NCBI GenBank assembly: GCA_023168345.1
Contig: AP025689.1
Location: forward strand, 1,548,001 to 1,612,000
Origin: Lysinibacillus sp. PLM2
GTDB lineage: Bacteria; Bacillota; Bacilli; Bacillales_A; Planococcaceae
DNA length: 64,000 nt
Reading direction: 5' to 3'
Part shown: positions 28,316-38,267 of the stretch, one piece after another
Position numbering within the stretch: the stretch's first letter is position 1
How the letters are laid out: each line of letters opens with the position of its first letter
Made by a program: the position numbers and the translations under genes
Notes under the pieces: generated by a model
What the model saw: only the letters and a program-made list of their open reading frames with translations
The model's database searches: none
What the model was told of the DNA's origin: nothing

Positions 28316-29407
28316 ATGCGAATTCCTGTAAAAGCTGCATCCCATGAATATGATGTAATGATTGGCTATGGCATTTTAAATGAAGCGATGAAATCAATTC
28401 AACCTATGATTGCAAAAGTAGATCAATGTATCGTCTTTACAGATGAAAACGTTTGGGCTGCACAGGGTGAATATTTTAAGGAACAATTTCCTTATAAATT
28501 TGATGTTTTCATTATGCCAGCTGGAGAATCATGTAAAAGCTTTGAAAACTACTTTTCAGCTCAATCCTTTCTACTAGAGAAAAAATGTACGAGAAAAAGC
28601 TTGTTATTCGCTTTTGGTGGTGGGGCTGTAGGTGATTTATCTGGCTTTGTTGCAGCAACCTATATGCGCGGGATTCCTTTTATACAGGTTCCGACAACGA
28701 TTCTAGCTCATGATTCGGCAGTTGGAGGAAAAACAGCAATCAATCACCCACAAGGAAAAAATATGATTGGTGCGTTTTATCAGCCAATGGCAGTGATTTA
28801 TGATACACAAATTTTGCAGTCATTGAGTAATAAAGAAATATTATCGGGCATGGCTGAAGTGATTAAACACTCAATGATTTCCAATGAACAATGGCTTAAA
28901 GAGCTTATGTCGCTCAATTCTATTACTCAATTAGATTCAACTATATTAGCAGAGCAGTTAAAAAAAGGGATTGAAGTTAAAGCAAGTATTGTTGCTCAGG
29001 ATGAAACAGAACAATCTGTTCGCAAATTTTTAAACTTTGGGCATACATATGGTCATGCAATTGAAGCAGCAGCAGGATATGGTGGTATTGCTCATGGTGA
29101 GGCTGTAATGATTGGAATTGTGTATGCTTTACTGCTAAGTGAACGATATGGCAAAATTCACCGTGAATTTACAAAAGAGTTTTTGAAGTTTGCTTATAGT
29201 AATGGTTATCCATTTGCAGAAGTGAGCAATTATTCATTTGAAAAACTAGAGATGTTTTTACTAAAAGATAAAAAAGTAGAGTATGGTACACTAAATTTCG
29301 TTTTATTAGAGGATATTGGAAAGCCATACGTACAAAAAGTAGAATTATCGGAATGTAGAGAAATAGATCACCAGTATCGTAACCTAATTATGGAGGTATG
29401 CAAATGA
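28316..29407 (+). CDS. aroB: 3-dehydroquinate synthase
   Basis: 363 residues from ATG 28316 (AAGGAG eight bases before; ATG 28313, overlapping the aroF stop, is the alternative). GGGAVGDLSGFVAATYMRG binds NAD. PTTILAHDSAVGGKTAINH and NFGHTYGHAIE hold metal ligands and the catalytic His. Second step of the shikimate pathway. Its end overlaps aroH. Confidence 0.95.
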   Translation: MRIPVKAASHEYDVMIGYGILNEAMKSIQPMIAKVDQCIVFTDENVWAAQGEYFKEQFPYKFDVFIMPAGESCKSFENYFSAQSFLLEKKCTRKSLLFAFGGGAVGDLSGFVAATYMRGIPFIQVPTTILAHDSAVGGKTAINHPQGKNMIGAFYQPMAVIYDTQILQSLSNKEILSGMAEVIKHSMISNEQWLKELMSLNSITQLDSTILAEQLKKGIEVKASIVAQDETEQSVRKFLNFGHTYGHAIEAAAGYGGIAHGEAVMIGIVYALLLSERYGKIHREFTKEFLKFAYSNGYPFAEVSNYSFEKLEMFLLKDKKVEYGTLNFVLLEDIGKPYVQKVELSECREIDHQYRNLIMEVCK

Positions 29408-29766
29408 TTCGTGGGATAAGAGGTGCAACAACAGTTGAAGCAAATCAGCCAGATGAAATTTTAAGTGAAACTGCAAAATTAGTACTGGAAATAGCAAAAG
29501 AAAACACACTACAACCAGAAGATATCATTTCAGTACTTATTTCTACGACACCTGATATTAATACTGCTTTCCCAGCTAAAGCAGTTCGAACTTTAGAGGG
29601 TTGGCAGTACGTACCAACGATGTGTATGCATGAAATGAATGTTCCAGGTGCACTACCTCTCTGTATACGTGTTTTGATGCACGTAAATACAGACGTCAAA
29701 CAAAAAGAAGTTCGACATGTTTATTTGAATGGTGCAGTCGTTTTAAGACCAGATTTAGTTAAATAG
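29404..29766 (+). CDS. aroH: Chorismate mutase, AroH class
   Basis: 120 residues from ATG 29404, overlapping the aroB stop (ATGA). It is preceded by GGAGG; ATG 29398 is too close to that site. IRGIRGATTVEANQPDEI and the C-terminal YLNGAVVLRPDL match the trimeric AroH mutase. Makes prephenate for Phe and Tyr. In B. subtilis trpEDCFBA comes next; here hisC follows after 22 bases. Confidence 0.95.
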   Translation: MIRGIRGATTVEANQPDEILSETAKLVLEIAKENTLQPEDIISVLISTTPDINTAFPAKAVRTLEGWQYVPTMCMHEMNVPGALPLCIRVLMHVNTDVKQKEVRHVYLNGAVVLRPDLVK

Positions 29767-29788
29767 ATTTGATAGGGAGACGTTTAAT

Positions 29789-30889
29789 ATGAAATGGAAA
29801 CAACAGATCAATGGTATGAAGGCTTATCAGCCAGGAAAACCAATTGAAGAAGTAAAAAAAGAATATGGCTTAGATGAGGTTGTGAAACTAGCATCGAACG
29901 AAAATCCATATGGTTTTTCTCCAAGGATAAAAGCCTTTTTACAAAACGATCATACAAACCATGCAATTTATCCTGATGGCTATGCACAAAACTTACGTAC
30001 ATCTGTTGCCAATCATTTAGGTGTAAAGGAAACACAACTTATGTTTGGGAATGGTTCAGATGATTTAATTGCGATTGTGACTCGTGCATTACTATATCCT
30101 GGTGTAAATACAGTAATGGCACATCCTTCATTTTCTCAATATAGCCACAATGCTGAAATAGAAGGTGCTGAAGTTCGTAAAGTACCCCTAAAGGATGGAG
30201 TCCATGATTTAAATTCAATGCTTGAAGCAATTGATGATAATACATCTGTTGTTTGGGTATGTAATCCAAATAATCCAACAGGTACTATCGTTTCTGATGG
30301 AGAATTAGATAATTTCATTAAGAACGTTCCTTCAGACGTATTAATCGTTTTAGATGAGGCGTATTACGAGTACGTGCAGTCCTCAAAATTTAAAAATACA
30401 TTACATTATGTTAATGAATATCCTAATGTGATCATTATGAGAACATTCTCTAAAGCATATGGACTTGCTTCATTCCGTGTAGGTTATGCGATTGCACAAG
30501 AGGATACAATTGCGAAATTAGATCCAGTCCGTGCACCATTCAATAATACGATTTTAAGTCATAAGGTTGCGATGATTGCTTTAACTGATCAAGAATTTTT
30601 ACAACAATGTTTAGAAAAAAATGAAGCTGGTAAAAAACAATTTGTCGAGTTTTGTGAAAAACATAAGTTGCACTATTATCCTTCTGAAACAAATTTCATT
30701 TTATTTGAAGTAAAAGCTGATAGTGATGTCGTTTTCAAAGAAATGATGAAGCGTGGATTTATCATTCGAAGTGGCAATGCCCTTTCATCACCTGGTTATA
30801 TCCGTGTCACTATCGGAACTCAACAACAAAATGCTAAATTCCTAAATTTACTTGAAGAAGTTTTAAAAGAACAAGGAGTATTTGCATGA
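29789..30889 (+). CDS. hisC: Histidinol-phosphate / aromatic aminotransferase
   Basis: 366 residues, PLP aminotransferase of subgroup I-beta. NPNNPTGT, DEAYYEYV and the PLP-lysine motif TFSKAYGLASFRVGY (~residue 217) are present. In Bacillus, HisC also transaminates prephenate-derived keto acids for Phe and Tyr, which explains its place among aromatic genes. Overlaps tyrA by four bases. Confidence 0.93.
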   Translation: MKWKQQINGMKAYQPGKPIEEVKKEYGLDEVVKLASNENPYGFSPRIKAFLQNDHTNHAIYPDGYAQNLRTSVANHLGVKETQLMFGNGSDDLIAIVTRALLYPGVNTVMAHPSFSQYSHNAEIEGAEVRKVPLKDGVHDLNSMLEAIDDNTSVVWVCNPNNPTGTIVSDGELDNFIKNVPSDVLIVLDEAYYEYVQSSKFKNTLHYVNEYPNVIIMRTFSKAYGLASFRVGYAIAQEDTIAKLDPVRAPFNNTILSHKVAMIALTDQEFLQQCLEKNEAGKKQFVEFCEKHKLHYYPSETNFILFEVKADSDVVFKEMMKRGFIIRSGNALSSPGYIRVTIGTQQQNAKFLNLLEEVLKEQGVFA

Positions 30890-31983
30890 CACGAAATGTA
30901 TTCGTCATAGGTTTAGGTTTAATTGGAGGATCGATTGCACTTTCCTGTCAAAAAGCTCCTGAAACTAAAGTGTTTGGCTATGACGTCCAAGAAAAGACAA
31001 GAGAATTAGCAGCGGCATTAAATATAGTTCATGAAGTTGTTGAGGATGTTGAGCATGCGGCTAGTATGGCAGATGTGATCATTTTCGGAACGCCCGTAAA
31101 TGCAACATTATATTGGATGGATGAATTGAAAAATTGGAAGTTAAAACCAAATGTAATTATCACAGATACTGGAAGCACGAAAAGTCTAATCATGGAAAAA
31201 GCTGTAGAACTTAGAGAAAAGGGTATTACCTTTATCGGCGGACACCCGATGGCAGGTTCTCATAAAAGTGGCGTCTCCGCAGCAAAGCAATATTTGTTTG
31301 AAAATGCTTATTACATCCTAACACCTTTTGACGATGAGGATGGAAATCAAATTATCAAACTTGAACAACTATTAAAGTTTACACTTGCAAAAATTGTTAA
31401 AGTTGATGCTCGTGAACATGATCATATGACAGCCGTTGTAAGTCATTTTCCACATATTGTTGCAGCATCTCTTGTTCATCAACTTAACTTTGAGAAGGAA
31501 AAATATCCTATGACATCCTTACTTGCAGCTGGAGGATTTCGGGATATTACACGTATTGCATCATCCAATCCATCGATCTGGAGAGATATTACACTCCAAA
31601 ATCGTAATGAGTTAATTCATCAACTTGATGCTTGGCAAAATGAAATGAATCGTGTTAAATCCTTACTGCTAAGTAACGATGATCAATCGATTGAACAATA
31701 TTTTGAAATTGCGAAAAATGTTCGAGATCAACTGCCGATTACAACTGGAGTATTTTATACAACCTACGATCTATATATTGATATACCAGACTATCCAGGG
31801 ATAATTTCACAGGTAACAGGGTATTTAGCTGAAGAACGTATTAGTATAACAAATATACGAGTTATTGAAGCACGTGAAGATATATTCGGGATTTTAGTGA
31901 TTAGCTTCCAAACGAATGATGATCGAGAAAAAGCGATGAATTGCTTGGAAAGACGTACAAAATTTGAAATGTATATATCTTAA
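30886..31983 (+). CDS. tyrA: Prephenate dehydrogenase with C-terminal ACT domain
   Basis: 365 residues. NAD motif GLGLIGGSIALS (~residues 8-19), TDTGSTK and GGHPMAGSHKSG active-site region. A C-terminal ACT domain (from about 296, DLYIDIPDYPGIISQVTGYLA) likely senses an amino acid for feedback. Oxidises prephenate to 4-hydroxyphenylpyruvate. ATGA overlap with hisC. Confidence 0.94.
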   Translation: MTRNVFVIGLGLIGGSIALSCQKAPETKVFGYDVQEKTRELAAALNIVHEVVEDVEHAASMADVIIFGTPVNATLYWMDELKNWKLKPNVIITDTGSTKSLIMEKAVELREKGITFIGGHPMAGSHKSGVSAAKQYLFENAYYILTPFDDEDGNQIIKLEQLLKFTLAKIVKVDAREHDHMTAVVSHFPHIVAASLVHQLNFEKEKYPMTSLLAAGGFRDITRIASSNPSIWRDITLQNRNELIHQLDAWQNEMNRVKSLLLSNDDQSIEQYFEIAKNVRDQLPITTGVFYTTYDLYIDIPDYPGIISQVTGYLAEERISITNIRVIEAREDIFGILVISFQTNDDREKAMNCLERRTKFEMYIS

Positions 31984-32025
31984 AATTTATGCTTATAGCA
32001 AAGCTTGAAAGGAGTAATCTCCCAA

Positions 32026-33321
32026 ATGACAAAATCGCAAGTGCTACATTACAATAAACCATCTTTAAAGGGTTCTATTACTGTCCCAGGCGACAAATCC
32101 ATTTCTCATCGATCAGTTATGTTTGGTGCTATTGCAGAGGGAAAAACAACAGTTAGTGGTTTTTTACTTGGAGAGGATTGCTTAAGCACAATTGATTGTT
32201 TTCGTAAACTAGGTGTTGAAATTAAAATTGATGATACAAATGTTACGATAAATAGTGCAGGAATAGATGCGTGGGAAGAACCAAAAGAGGTATTATATAC
32301 GGGGAATTCAGGTACGACAACAAGATTAATGCTTGGTATTTTATCTGGGACAAACCTACATACAGTCATGACAGGCGATTCTTCAATTGGAAAGCGTCCA
32401 ATGCGGCGTGTAGCAGACCCTTTACGATTAATGGGAGCACAAATTTCTGGACGGGAAAATGGACAATATACACCTTTAGCGATTCAAGGAACACAATTAA
32501 AAGCGATCGACTATACAATGCCAGTAGCAAGTGCCCAAGTAAAGTCGGCTATACTATTAGCCGGGCTTCGAGCAGAAGGAATTACAATTGTTCGTGAAAA
32601 AGAAGTATCTCGTGATCATACTGAACGTATGTTAAAGCAATTTGGTGGAAATATTCAGGTCGACAATGGGGTCATCTCCTTAGAAGGTGGTCAAAAATTG
32701 ACAGGTACTCATGTTTCAGTTCCTGGAGATATTTCATCTGCCGCATTCTTTTTAGTTGCTGGAGCTATCGTTCCTAATAGTGAAATTACAATGCATAACG
32801 TTGGGGTAAATCCTACACGTGCAGGTATTATTGAAGTGTTAAAGGAGATGGGAGCAGATTTAACCATCAAGATTGAGGATGAAAATGCAGCTGAACCAAC
32901 TGCAACATTAACAGTCAAAACATCTTCCTTAAAAGCAACTACAATTGAAGGCGATATTATTCCTCGATTAATCGATGAAATACCAATACTAGCTTTATTA
33001 GCTACACAAGCAGAAGGCACAACGGTTATTCGCAATGCTGAAGAACTAAAAGTGAAAGAAACTGACCGTATAGTGGCTGTTGTAGATGAACTGAAAAAAT
33101 TAGGAGCGAAAATTGAAGCAACTGATGATGGGATGATAATCCATGGACCTTCAAAATTAACTGGTGCAAGTTTAAAATCTTACGGAGATCATCGTATTGG
33201 CATGATGGGTGCAATTGGTGCACTTATTACCGAATCACCAGTTGAAATTGATGATGTTGATTGCATTGCAGTATCTTATCCAACATTTTTTCTTCATTTA
33301 GAAAACTTAATAAACGAATAA
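32026..33321 (+). CDS. aroE: 3-phosphoshikimate 1-carboxyvinyltransferase (EPSP synthase)
   Basis: 431 residues (aroE in Bacillus, aroA in E. coli). PGDKSISHR (~residues 22-30), [17 protein letters not shown] and VKETDRI motifs are all intact. ATG 32026 follows AAAGGAG; the in-frame TTG at 32005 lies before that site. Last gene of the supraoperon, followed by a terminator. Confidence 0.95.
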   Translation: MTKSQVLHYNKPSLKGSITVPGDKSISHRSVMFGAIAEGKTTVSGFLLGEDCLSTIDCFRKLGVEIKIDDTNVTINSAGIDAWEEPKEVLYTGNSGTTTRLMLGILSGTNLHTVMTGDSSIGKRPMRRVADPLRLMGAQISGRENGQYTPLAIQGTQLKAIDYTMPVASAQVKSAILLAGLRAEGITIVREKEVSRDHTERMLKQFGGNIQVDNGVISLEGGQKLTGTHVSVPGDISSAAFFLVAGAIVPNSEITMHNVGVNPTRAGIIEVLKEMGADLTIKIEDENAAEPTATLTVKTSSLKATTIEGDIIPRLIDEIPILALLATQAEGTTVIRNAEELKVKETDRIVAVVDELKKLGAKIEATDDGMIIHGPSKLTGASLKSYGDHRIGMMGAIGALITESPVEIDDVDCIAVSYPTFFLHLENLINE

Positions 33322-33327
33322 AAGGTC

Positions 33328-33359
33328 AAAACTCTCCATGTTCATAGGAGGGTTTTTTC
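33328..33359 (+). terminator. Intrinsic terminator after aroE
   Basis: AAAACTCTCC / GGAGGGTTTT (33328-33337, 33347-33356, one G-U) then more T. Confidence 0.85.
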
Positions 33360-33423
33360 TTGTTTCGTTTCTTCATCTCATGTAGCATAATGATTGATGT
33401 AGGAAAGAGAAAAGGTGAAAAAA

Positions 33424-34680
33424 TTGACTAAAATAGTAAATGAAATGTTAGATGCAATTCAAAACGGAAACCTAAAGCAGGTGGATGCATATATAGAACA
33501 ATTACTGTTAAATGAAACACCAGAGCAACAATACGAGATTGCGAATTTGTTTATGCAATATGGTTACATGAACGAAGCAAAAAAAGTGTTAGAACATTTG
33601 CAGTTTTTATTCCCTGATGAGGCTCAAATTGCTATTGATAAAGCATCAGTATTAATTGAATTAGGCGAAGAGGATGAAGCATTAGAATTATTAATGGGGG
33701 TATCATCAGACTCCCCTGAATATCCACAAAGTCTACTATTATTAGCCGATTATTATCAAATGCAAGGGCTATATGAGGTTGCAGAAAAACAAATTAATGA
33801 AGCGATTGGTTTATTACCAAATGAACCATTACTCCTTTTTGCTAAAGCAGAGCTATTATTTGAAACAGGTAGATTCTCAGAAGCAACGCGTATTTATGAG
33901 GAGCTTCATGAAAATGATAAAACAATCGGTGGAGTTTTAATAGCTGAAAGGTTAGCTGAGGTTTATAGAGCAGGTGGTGCTTATGAGACGTCATTAGAGT
34001 ACTACATGGAAGCACTTGAAGAAAAAATGACACCTGATTTATTGTTTGGATCAGGCTATGCAGCATTTCAATCAGAAAAATATGAACTTGCTACAAATCA
34101 ACTAGAAGATTTAAAAGAGTTAGATCCTGACTATTTTAGTGCATATCTTTTATTAGCAGAAAGCTATGCCATGATCGAAAATAATAAAAAAGCGTATCAA
34201 GTTATTCAAGAAGGCATCCAGCGTGACGAATTTGAAAAATCATTCTATTTATTTGCCGGAAAAATGGCATTGAAAAACGGATTACTTGAAGAGGCGATTG
34301 AGCATTTGCAACAAGCAATTGCACTCGATCCAGAATACATGGAAGCAATTGTTGTCATCATGTCGATTTATGCAAATGAAGAACGCATTCAAGAAATAAT
34401 AGATTTATATGAAGAAATGGAACGTAATCAATTTAGTTTTAGCGCAATCCTACCATATGTTGCTGAAGCATATGCAAAAGATGAGCAGTATGAACGTGCA
34501 TACGAAATTTATAAAGTAGCATATAATGATTTTAAAGAAGAGCCGTCGTTTTTGGAAAAATATTGTTATTTCTTGATAGAAGAGGGCAAAAGAAATGAAG
34601 CTCGAGAAGTAGTGGAGTTATTAATTGCACTTGAACCATCAGAACAACAATGGATTGAATTGCTCGACACTCTTGAATAA
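33424..34680 (+). CDS. ypiA: YpiA, tetratricopeptide repeat protein
   Basis: 418 residues made mostly of TPR repeats; clear ones include YGYMNEAKKVLEHLQFLFPDE, GLYEVAEKQINEAIGLLPNE and GLLEEAIEHLQQAIALDPEY. No signal peptide, so it is cytoplasmic and probably a protein-binding scaffold. TTG 33424 is six bases after AAAGGTG; GTG 33415 overlaps that site. Start ypiA-ypiB unit; function unknown. Confidence 0.88.
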   Translation: MTKIVNEMLDAIQNGNLKQVDAYIEQLLLNETPEQQYEIANLFMQYGYMNEAKKVLEHLQFLFPDEAQIAIDKASVLIELGEEDEALELLMGVSSDSPEYPQSLLLLADYYQMQGLYEVAEKQINEAIGLLPNEPLLLFAKAELLFETGRFSEATRIYEELHENDKTIGGVLIAERLAEVYRAGGAYETSLEYYMEALEEKMTPDLLFGSGYAAFQSEKYELATNQLEDLKELDPDYFSAYLLLAESYAMIENNKKAYQVIQEGIQRDEFEKSFYLFAGKMALKNGLLEEAIEHLQQAIALDPEYMEAIVVIMSIYANEERIQEIIDLYEEMERNQFSFSAILPYVAEAYAKDEQYERAYEIYKVAYNDFKEEPSFLEKYCYFLIEEGKRNEAREVVELLIALEPSEQQWIELLDTLE

Positions 34681-34695
34681 AGGGAGGGATAGGTT

Positions 34696-35253
34696 GTGAC
34701 TTCTTCCGTTCCACTGGTTGATAAAAAAGCATTCGTTAGGTGGTTTTTAAAAAATTATCAGTTAAAGCGAAGAGAATGCGTTTGGATTTTAAATTATTTG
34801 TTAAGTAATGACAATTTGCTAGAGAATATTCATTTTGTTGAGGAAGCACATTATTGTCCTCGAGCTATAGTCATGTCAAGTGTTGAATCAAATGGTGTTC
34901 CGTTTCGTTTTTATAAAGGTAACATTATGACAAGTGATGCTGAAAAATCATTCCACGATTTACGGCTTCACCCAAATGAAAGTATGTATATCCAATTAAA
35001 TTTTCCTAATATACCTCCTAGTACGCAATATTTAGCGGTTTTAGAGGAAAATCCATACATGCCGAAATACCTTCACATATGTGAAAAGGATAGAGTGATA
35101 GCTGAAGAATTGTTAAATAGCAGTATGTTGGCGTTTCAAGAAGAAAAAATATTAAAAGAAATTGATGATGCATTAGACGAAGGCGATAAAGAAAAATTTT
35201 ATGAGCTATCAAACTTATTGCAAGCATTAAAACAAACTTCTAAAAATATGTAA
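34696..35253 (+). CDS. ypiB: YpiB, UPF0302 family protein
   Basis: 185 residues. [23 protein letters not shown] and CPRAIVMSS are typical of the UPF0302 domain; the C-terminus ([21 protein letters not shown]) is a short helical IDEAL-type segment. GTG 34696 follows AGGGAGGG. Cytoplasmic; function not established. Ends in a strong inverted repeat. Confidence 0.88.
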   Translation: MTSSVPLVDKKAFVRWFLKNYQLKRRECVWILNYLLSNDNLLENIHFVEEAHYCPRAIVMSSVESNGVPFRFYKGNIMTSDAEKSFHDLRLHPNESMYIQLNFPNIPPSTQYLAVLEENPYMPKYLHICEKDRVIAEELLNSSMLAFQEEKILKEIDDALDEGDKEKFYELSNLLQALKQTSKNM

Positions 35254-35255
35254 AT

Positions 35256-35289
35256 CAAATACAGTAGGGGAGAACCTCTACTGTATTTG
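35256..35289 (+). terminator. Long hairpin after ypiB
   Basis: 15-bp stem (one G-U), CAAATACAGTAGGGG (35256-35270) with CCTCTACTGTATTTG (35275-35289) and a tetraloop AGAA. The T-tract is poor, so it may act as an RNA end-protector as much as a terminator. Confidence 0.6.
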
Positions 35290-35409
35290 AATGTCTATTC
35301 TTGCTCATTGATTCACAAGAATTTATAAAAAATAATTTTAAATTAAAAATTATTGCATTAAATCATACCCGTTACAAAAAACTAATTGTACATAATTGGA
35401 GGGCTATCT

Positions 35410-35859
35410 ATGTTTTTTAATGTTAAAGATGTAAGTGAGTTTCAAAACAATAAAGAATTTATCGATACTGTCATTATTCCTTTGCTTTCAATAAATCTTA
35501 CAGAAAATATGATTAAACAATCCAGTTCAGCGACAGAATATTTAATGTCACTTACTGCATTCATTGAGCAACAATTTAAAGGTCGCCTCATGTTAATGCC
35601 GCCATTTTCTTATACAGAGGAAACGAAAGATGATTTATCTCTTGTAAATTTAAAAGAAGCTTTTCAAAACGCGGGCTTTAAACACGTATTGTTCATTACA
35701 TGTGATCATTATTGGACAAGCTATAATGAAGATTTGGATGTTATATGGTTGCCTTCAATTCCTTTAGAATCAATGGATAAGACAGTAAAGAAAACAATAT
35801 TGGAAGATCAGTTAAAACAGGTAATTCCCGTCTTATCTTCCAAATGGTCTCAGGGCTAG
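35410..35859 (+). CDS. ypiF: YpiF, DUF2487 protein
   Basis: 149 residues from ATG 35410 after TTGGAGGG; an ATG-initiated longer frame at 35386 lacks a site. MPPFSYTEE and FKHVLFITCDHYWTSYNEDLDVIWLPSIPLESMD match YpiF. Function unknown; always next to qcrABC in Bacillus. It may help assemble the bc complex, but that is only a guess from position. Confidence 0.82.
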   Translation: MFFNVKDVSEFQNNKEFIDTVIIPLLSINLTENMIKQSSSATEYLMSLTAFIEQQFKGRLMLMPPFSYTEETKDDLSLVNLKEAFQNAGFKHVLFITCDHYWTSYNEDLDVIWLPSIPLESMDKTVKKTILEDQLKQVIPVLSSKWSQG

Positions 35860-35912
35860 AAATTAGTTTCATTAAATGTTCACAATCTTACCAAATCATT
35901 CAGAATGCTATA

Positions 35913-35941
35913 TTGACCAACCTATTTTATTGATATATCAT
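35913..35941 (+). promoter_or_regulatory. SigA promoter of qcrABC
   Basis: TTGACC (35913-35918), 17-base spacer, TATCAT (35936-35941), 74 bases before qcrA. Good match. Confidence 0.75.
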
Positions 35942-36014
35942 AGATATGTCCTAGTATTACTATTTGTAAAAGTATGTCCGTTGGACTGACCTTTTAGTTA
36001 GAGGGGGGAAAAGG

Positions 36015-36518
36015 ATGAGTAACAATCGAGTTACAAGACGTCAATTTCTAAACTATACTTTAATGGGTGTAGGTGGATTTATGGCGGCTGGTGTATTAAT
36101 GCCAATGGTGCGTTTTGCAATAGATCCAGCTCTACAAGTAAAAGCAGAAGGTGATTTTGTACAAACTAGCACAAAGATTGCTGATATTACCGAAGAACCA
36201 GTTAAAGTTGATTTCACTTTTGAACAAGTTGACGCTTGGTACAAATCTGATGTTACTGAAGCAGCATGGGTGTACAAAAATGGAGACACAATCGTCGCCC
36301 TTTCACCAGTATGTAAACATTTAGGTTGTACAGTAAACTGGGCAGGAGACTCTGCTCACCCAGATCAATTCTTCTGCGCTTGCCACGGTGGTCGTTATGA
36401 GAAAACTGGTAAAAATGTACCGAACACACCACCAACTGGTCCGTTAGACGAGTATGAAGTAGCGGAAAAAGATGGATATTTAATGCTTGGGAAAAAAATA
36501 GCAAATACTTTAGTTTAA
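36015..36518 (+). CDS. qcrA: Menaquinol:cytochrome c reductase iron-sulfur (Rieske) subunit
   Basis: 167 residues. A twin-arginine signal (TRRQFL, residues 7-12) and one membrane helix precede the Rieske domain with CKHLGC and CACHGG, the 2Fe-2S ligands. AGAGGGGGG precedes the ATG. First subunit of the bc complex that oxidises menaquinol. Confidence 0.96.
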   Translation: MSNNRVTRRQFLNYTLMGVGGFMAAGVLMPMVRFAIDPALQVKAEGDFVQTSTKIADITEEPVKVDFTFEQVDAWYKSDVTEAAWVYKNGDTIVALSPVCKHLGCTVNWAGDSAHPDQFFCACHGGRYEKTGKNVPNTPPTGPLDEYEVAEKDGYLMLGKKIANTLV

Positions 36519-36539
36519 TTAGTTAGGGGGTAGACAATT

Positions 36540-37214
36540 GTGCTAAACAAAATTTATGATTGGGTCGATGAACGATTAGATATTACTCCAATTTGGCGTG
36601 ATATTGCCGACCATGAAGTGCCAGAGCACGTTAACCCTGCACATCACTTTTCTGCATTCGTTTACTGTTTCGGTGGATTAACATTCTTTGTTACAGTTAT
36701 TCAGATTTTATCCGGTATGTTCTTAACTATGTATTATGTACCAGACGTAGAGAATGCATGGAAATCAGTTTACTATTTACAAAACGAAGTAGCTTTCGGT
36801 GAAATCGTTCGCGGTATGCACCACTGGGGAGCTTCATTAGTTATCGTAATGATGTTCTTACATACGCTTCGAGTATTCTTCACAGGTTCATATAAAAAAC
36901 CTCGTGAGTTAAACTGGATTGTAGGTGTTTTAATTTTCTGTGTAATGTTAGGCTTAGGGTTCACAGGATATTTACTTCCTTGGGACATGAAAGCATTGTT
37001 TGCAACGAAAGTAGGTCTTGAAATTGCAGGATCTGTGCCGTTTATAGGGGATTTAGTTAAAATCCTATTAGCAGGTGATGCTGAAATTATCGGTGCTCAA
37101 ACGTTAACACGTTTCTTTGCAATCCATGTATTCTTCTTGCCTGCTGCACTATTTGCATTACTAGCAGCTCACTTTATTATGATTCGAAAACAAGGTATTT
37201 CCGGACCACTATAA
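36540..37214 (+). CDS. qcrB: Menaquinol:cytochrome c reductase cytochrome b subunit
   Basis: 224 residues, b6-type with four membrane helices. Haem-ligand histidines appear in RGMHHWGASL and FMMFLHTLRVFF, and the second pair in RFFAIHVFFLPAALFALLAAH. GSYKKPRELNW is conserved. GTG start at 36540 after AGGGGG. Equivalent to cytochrome b6 of the split b6f type. Confidence 0.95.
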   Translation: MLNKIYDWVDERLDITPIWRDIADHEVPEHVNPAHHFSAFVYCFGGLTFFVTVIQILSGMFLTMYYVPDVENAWKSVYYLQNEVAFGEIVRGMHHWGASLVIVMMFLHTLRVFFTGSYKKPRELNWIVGVLIFCVMLGLGFTGYLLPWDMKALFATKVGLEIAGSVPFIGDLVKILLAGDAEIIGAQTLTRFFAIHVFFLPAALFALLAAHFIMIRKQGISGPL

Positions 37215-37256
37215 TCCGAGCAAATGTCTTAATGATTTACTAAAGGAGGGGACTCT

Positions 37257-38051
37257 ATGCATCGCGGAAAAGGAATGAAGTTCGTTGGTGATTCCCGTAT
37301 TAAGTCAAATAACCGTATGGTGAATCAACCAAAAGATTATTCCGAGTATCCTGGTAAAACGGAAGCATTCTGGCCTGATTTCTTATTAAAAGAATGGATG
37401 GTTGGTGCTGTATTTTTAATCGGTTATTTATTATTAACTGTTGCACACCCATCACCACTTGAAGGTCCAGCAGATCCAACAAATGCTGCATATATTCCGT
37501 TACCAGACTGGTACTTCTTATTCTTGTATCAATTGTTAAAGTACACATATGCATCAGGTCCATATAATATTATTGGTGCTATTGTTATTCCAGTATTAGC
37601 TATCGGCGCATTAATGTTAATGCCGTTTTTAGATAAAGGACCAGAACGTCGTCCATCAAAACGACCAATTCCTACTGCTATGATGTTACTTGCAGTAGCT
37701 GCTATGTTCTACTTAACTTGGGAGTCAGTAGTAAACCATGACTGGGAAGCTGCAGCTCAACAAGGTCAAATTTCTGATAAAGACTTAGGTTTATTACCAG
37801 ATGTTGAAATTGATGAAACAGCACCAGGTTATGAGATTTACCAAGCTCAAGCTTCATGTATCGGTTGTCACGGTGGTGACTTAGCAGGAGTGAGTGGTCC
37901 TATGTTATTAGGTAACGAACTTACTGCTGATGAGGTTGCTGAAGTTATTAAAAACGGTCGTGGTGCAATGCCAGCAGGTGCTTTCCAAGGTACTGAAGAA
38001 GAGCTTCAACAATTAGCTGAGTTTATCGCAAGCTTAAAAGAAGCTGAATAA
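37257..38051 (+). CDS. qcrC: Menaquinol:cytochrome c reductase cytochrome b/c subunit
   Basis: 264 residues. The N-terminal part with three membrane helices (PDWYFLFLYQLLKYTYASG) equals subunit IV. A C-terminal cytochrome c domain has haem motif CIGCH (~residue 201) and the axial Met region GRGAMPAGAF. The subunit IV/cytochrome c fusion is typical of Bacillus. Electrons leave to cytochrome c oxidase. Confidence 0.96.
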   Translation: MHRGKGMKFVGDSRIKSNNRMVNQPKDYSEYPGKTEAFWPDFLLKEWMVGAVFLIGYLLLTVAHPSPLEGPADPTNAAYIPLPDWYFLFLYQLLKYTYASGPYNIIGAIVIPVLAIGALMLMPFLDKGPERRPSKRPIPTAMMLLAVAAMFYLTWESVVNHDWEAAAQQGQISDKDLGLLPDVEIDETAPGYEIYQAQASCIGCHGGDLAGVSGPMLLGNELTADEVAEVIKNGRGAMPAGAFQGTEEELQQLAEFIASLKEAE

Positions 38052-38063
38052 TCTAATTTTTAT

Positions 38064-38097
38064 AAAGAGAGTCAGGAAACTGACTCTCTTTCATTTT
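38064..38097 (+). terminator. Intrinsic terminator after qcrC
   Basis: Perfect 12-bp stem AAAGAGAGTCAG / CTGACTCTCTTT with a four-base loop, then T-rich. Confidence 0.88.
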
Positions 38098-38267
38098 TAT
38101 TAAAGCGCTTTACTATACAGTCTATTCACAGTTTTGTAAAATATAGTTATACATATAATTTCTTAAAATACATATATTCAAACTAATGTTCAGATTATGA
38201 CAAAAAATTTTAAAAAGTTTATTGAACCTTTTCAATATAAAAACCATATAGAAACAGAGGTAACAAT

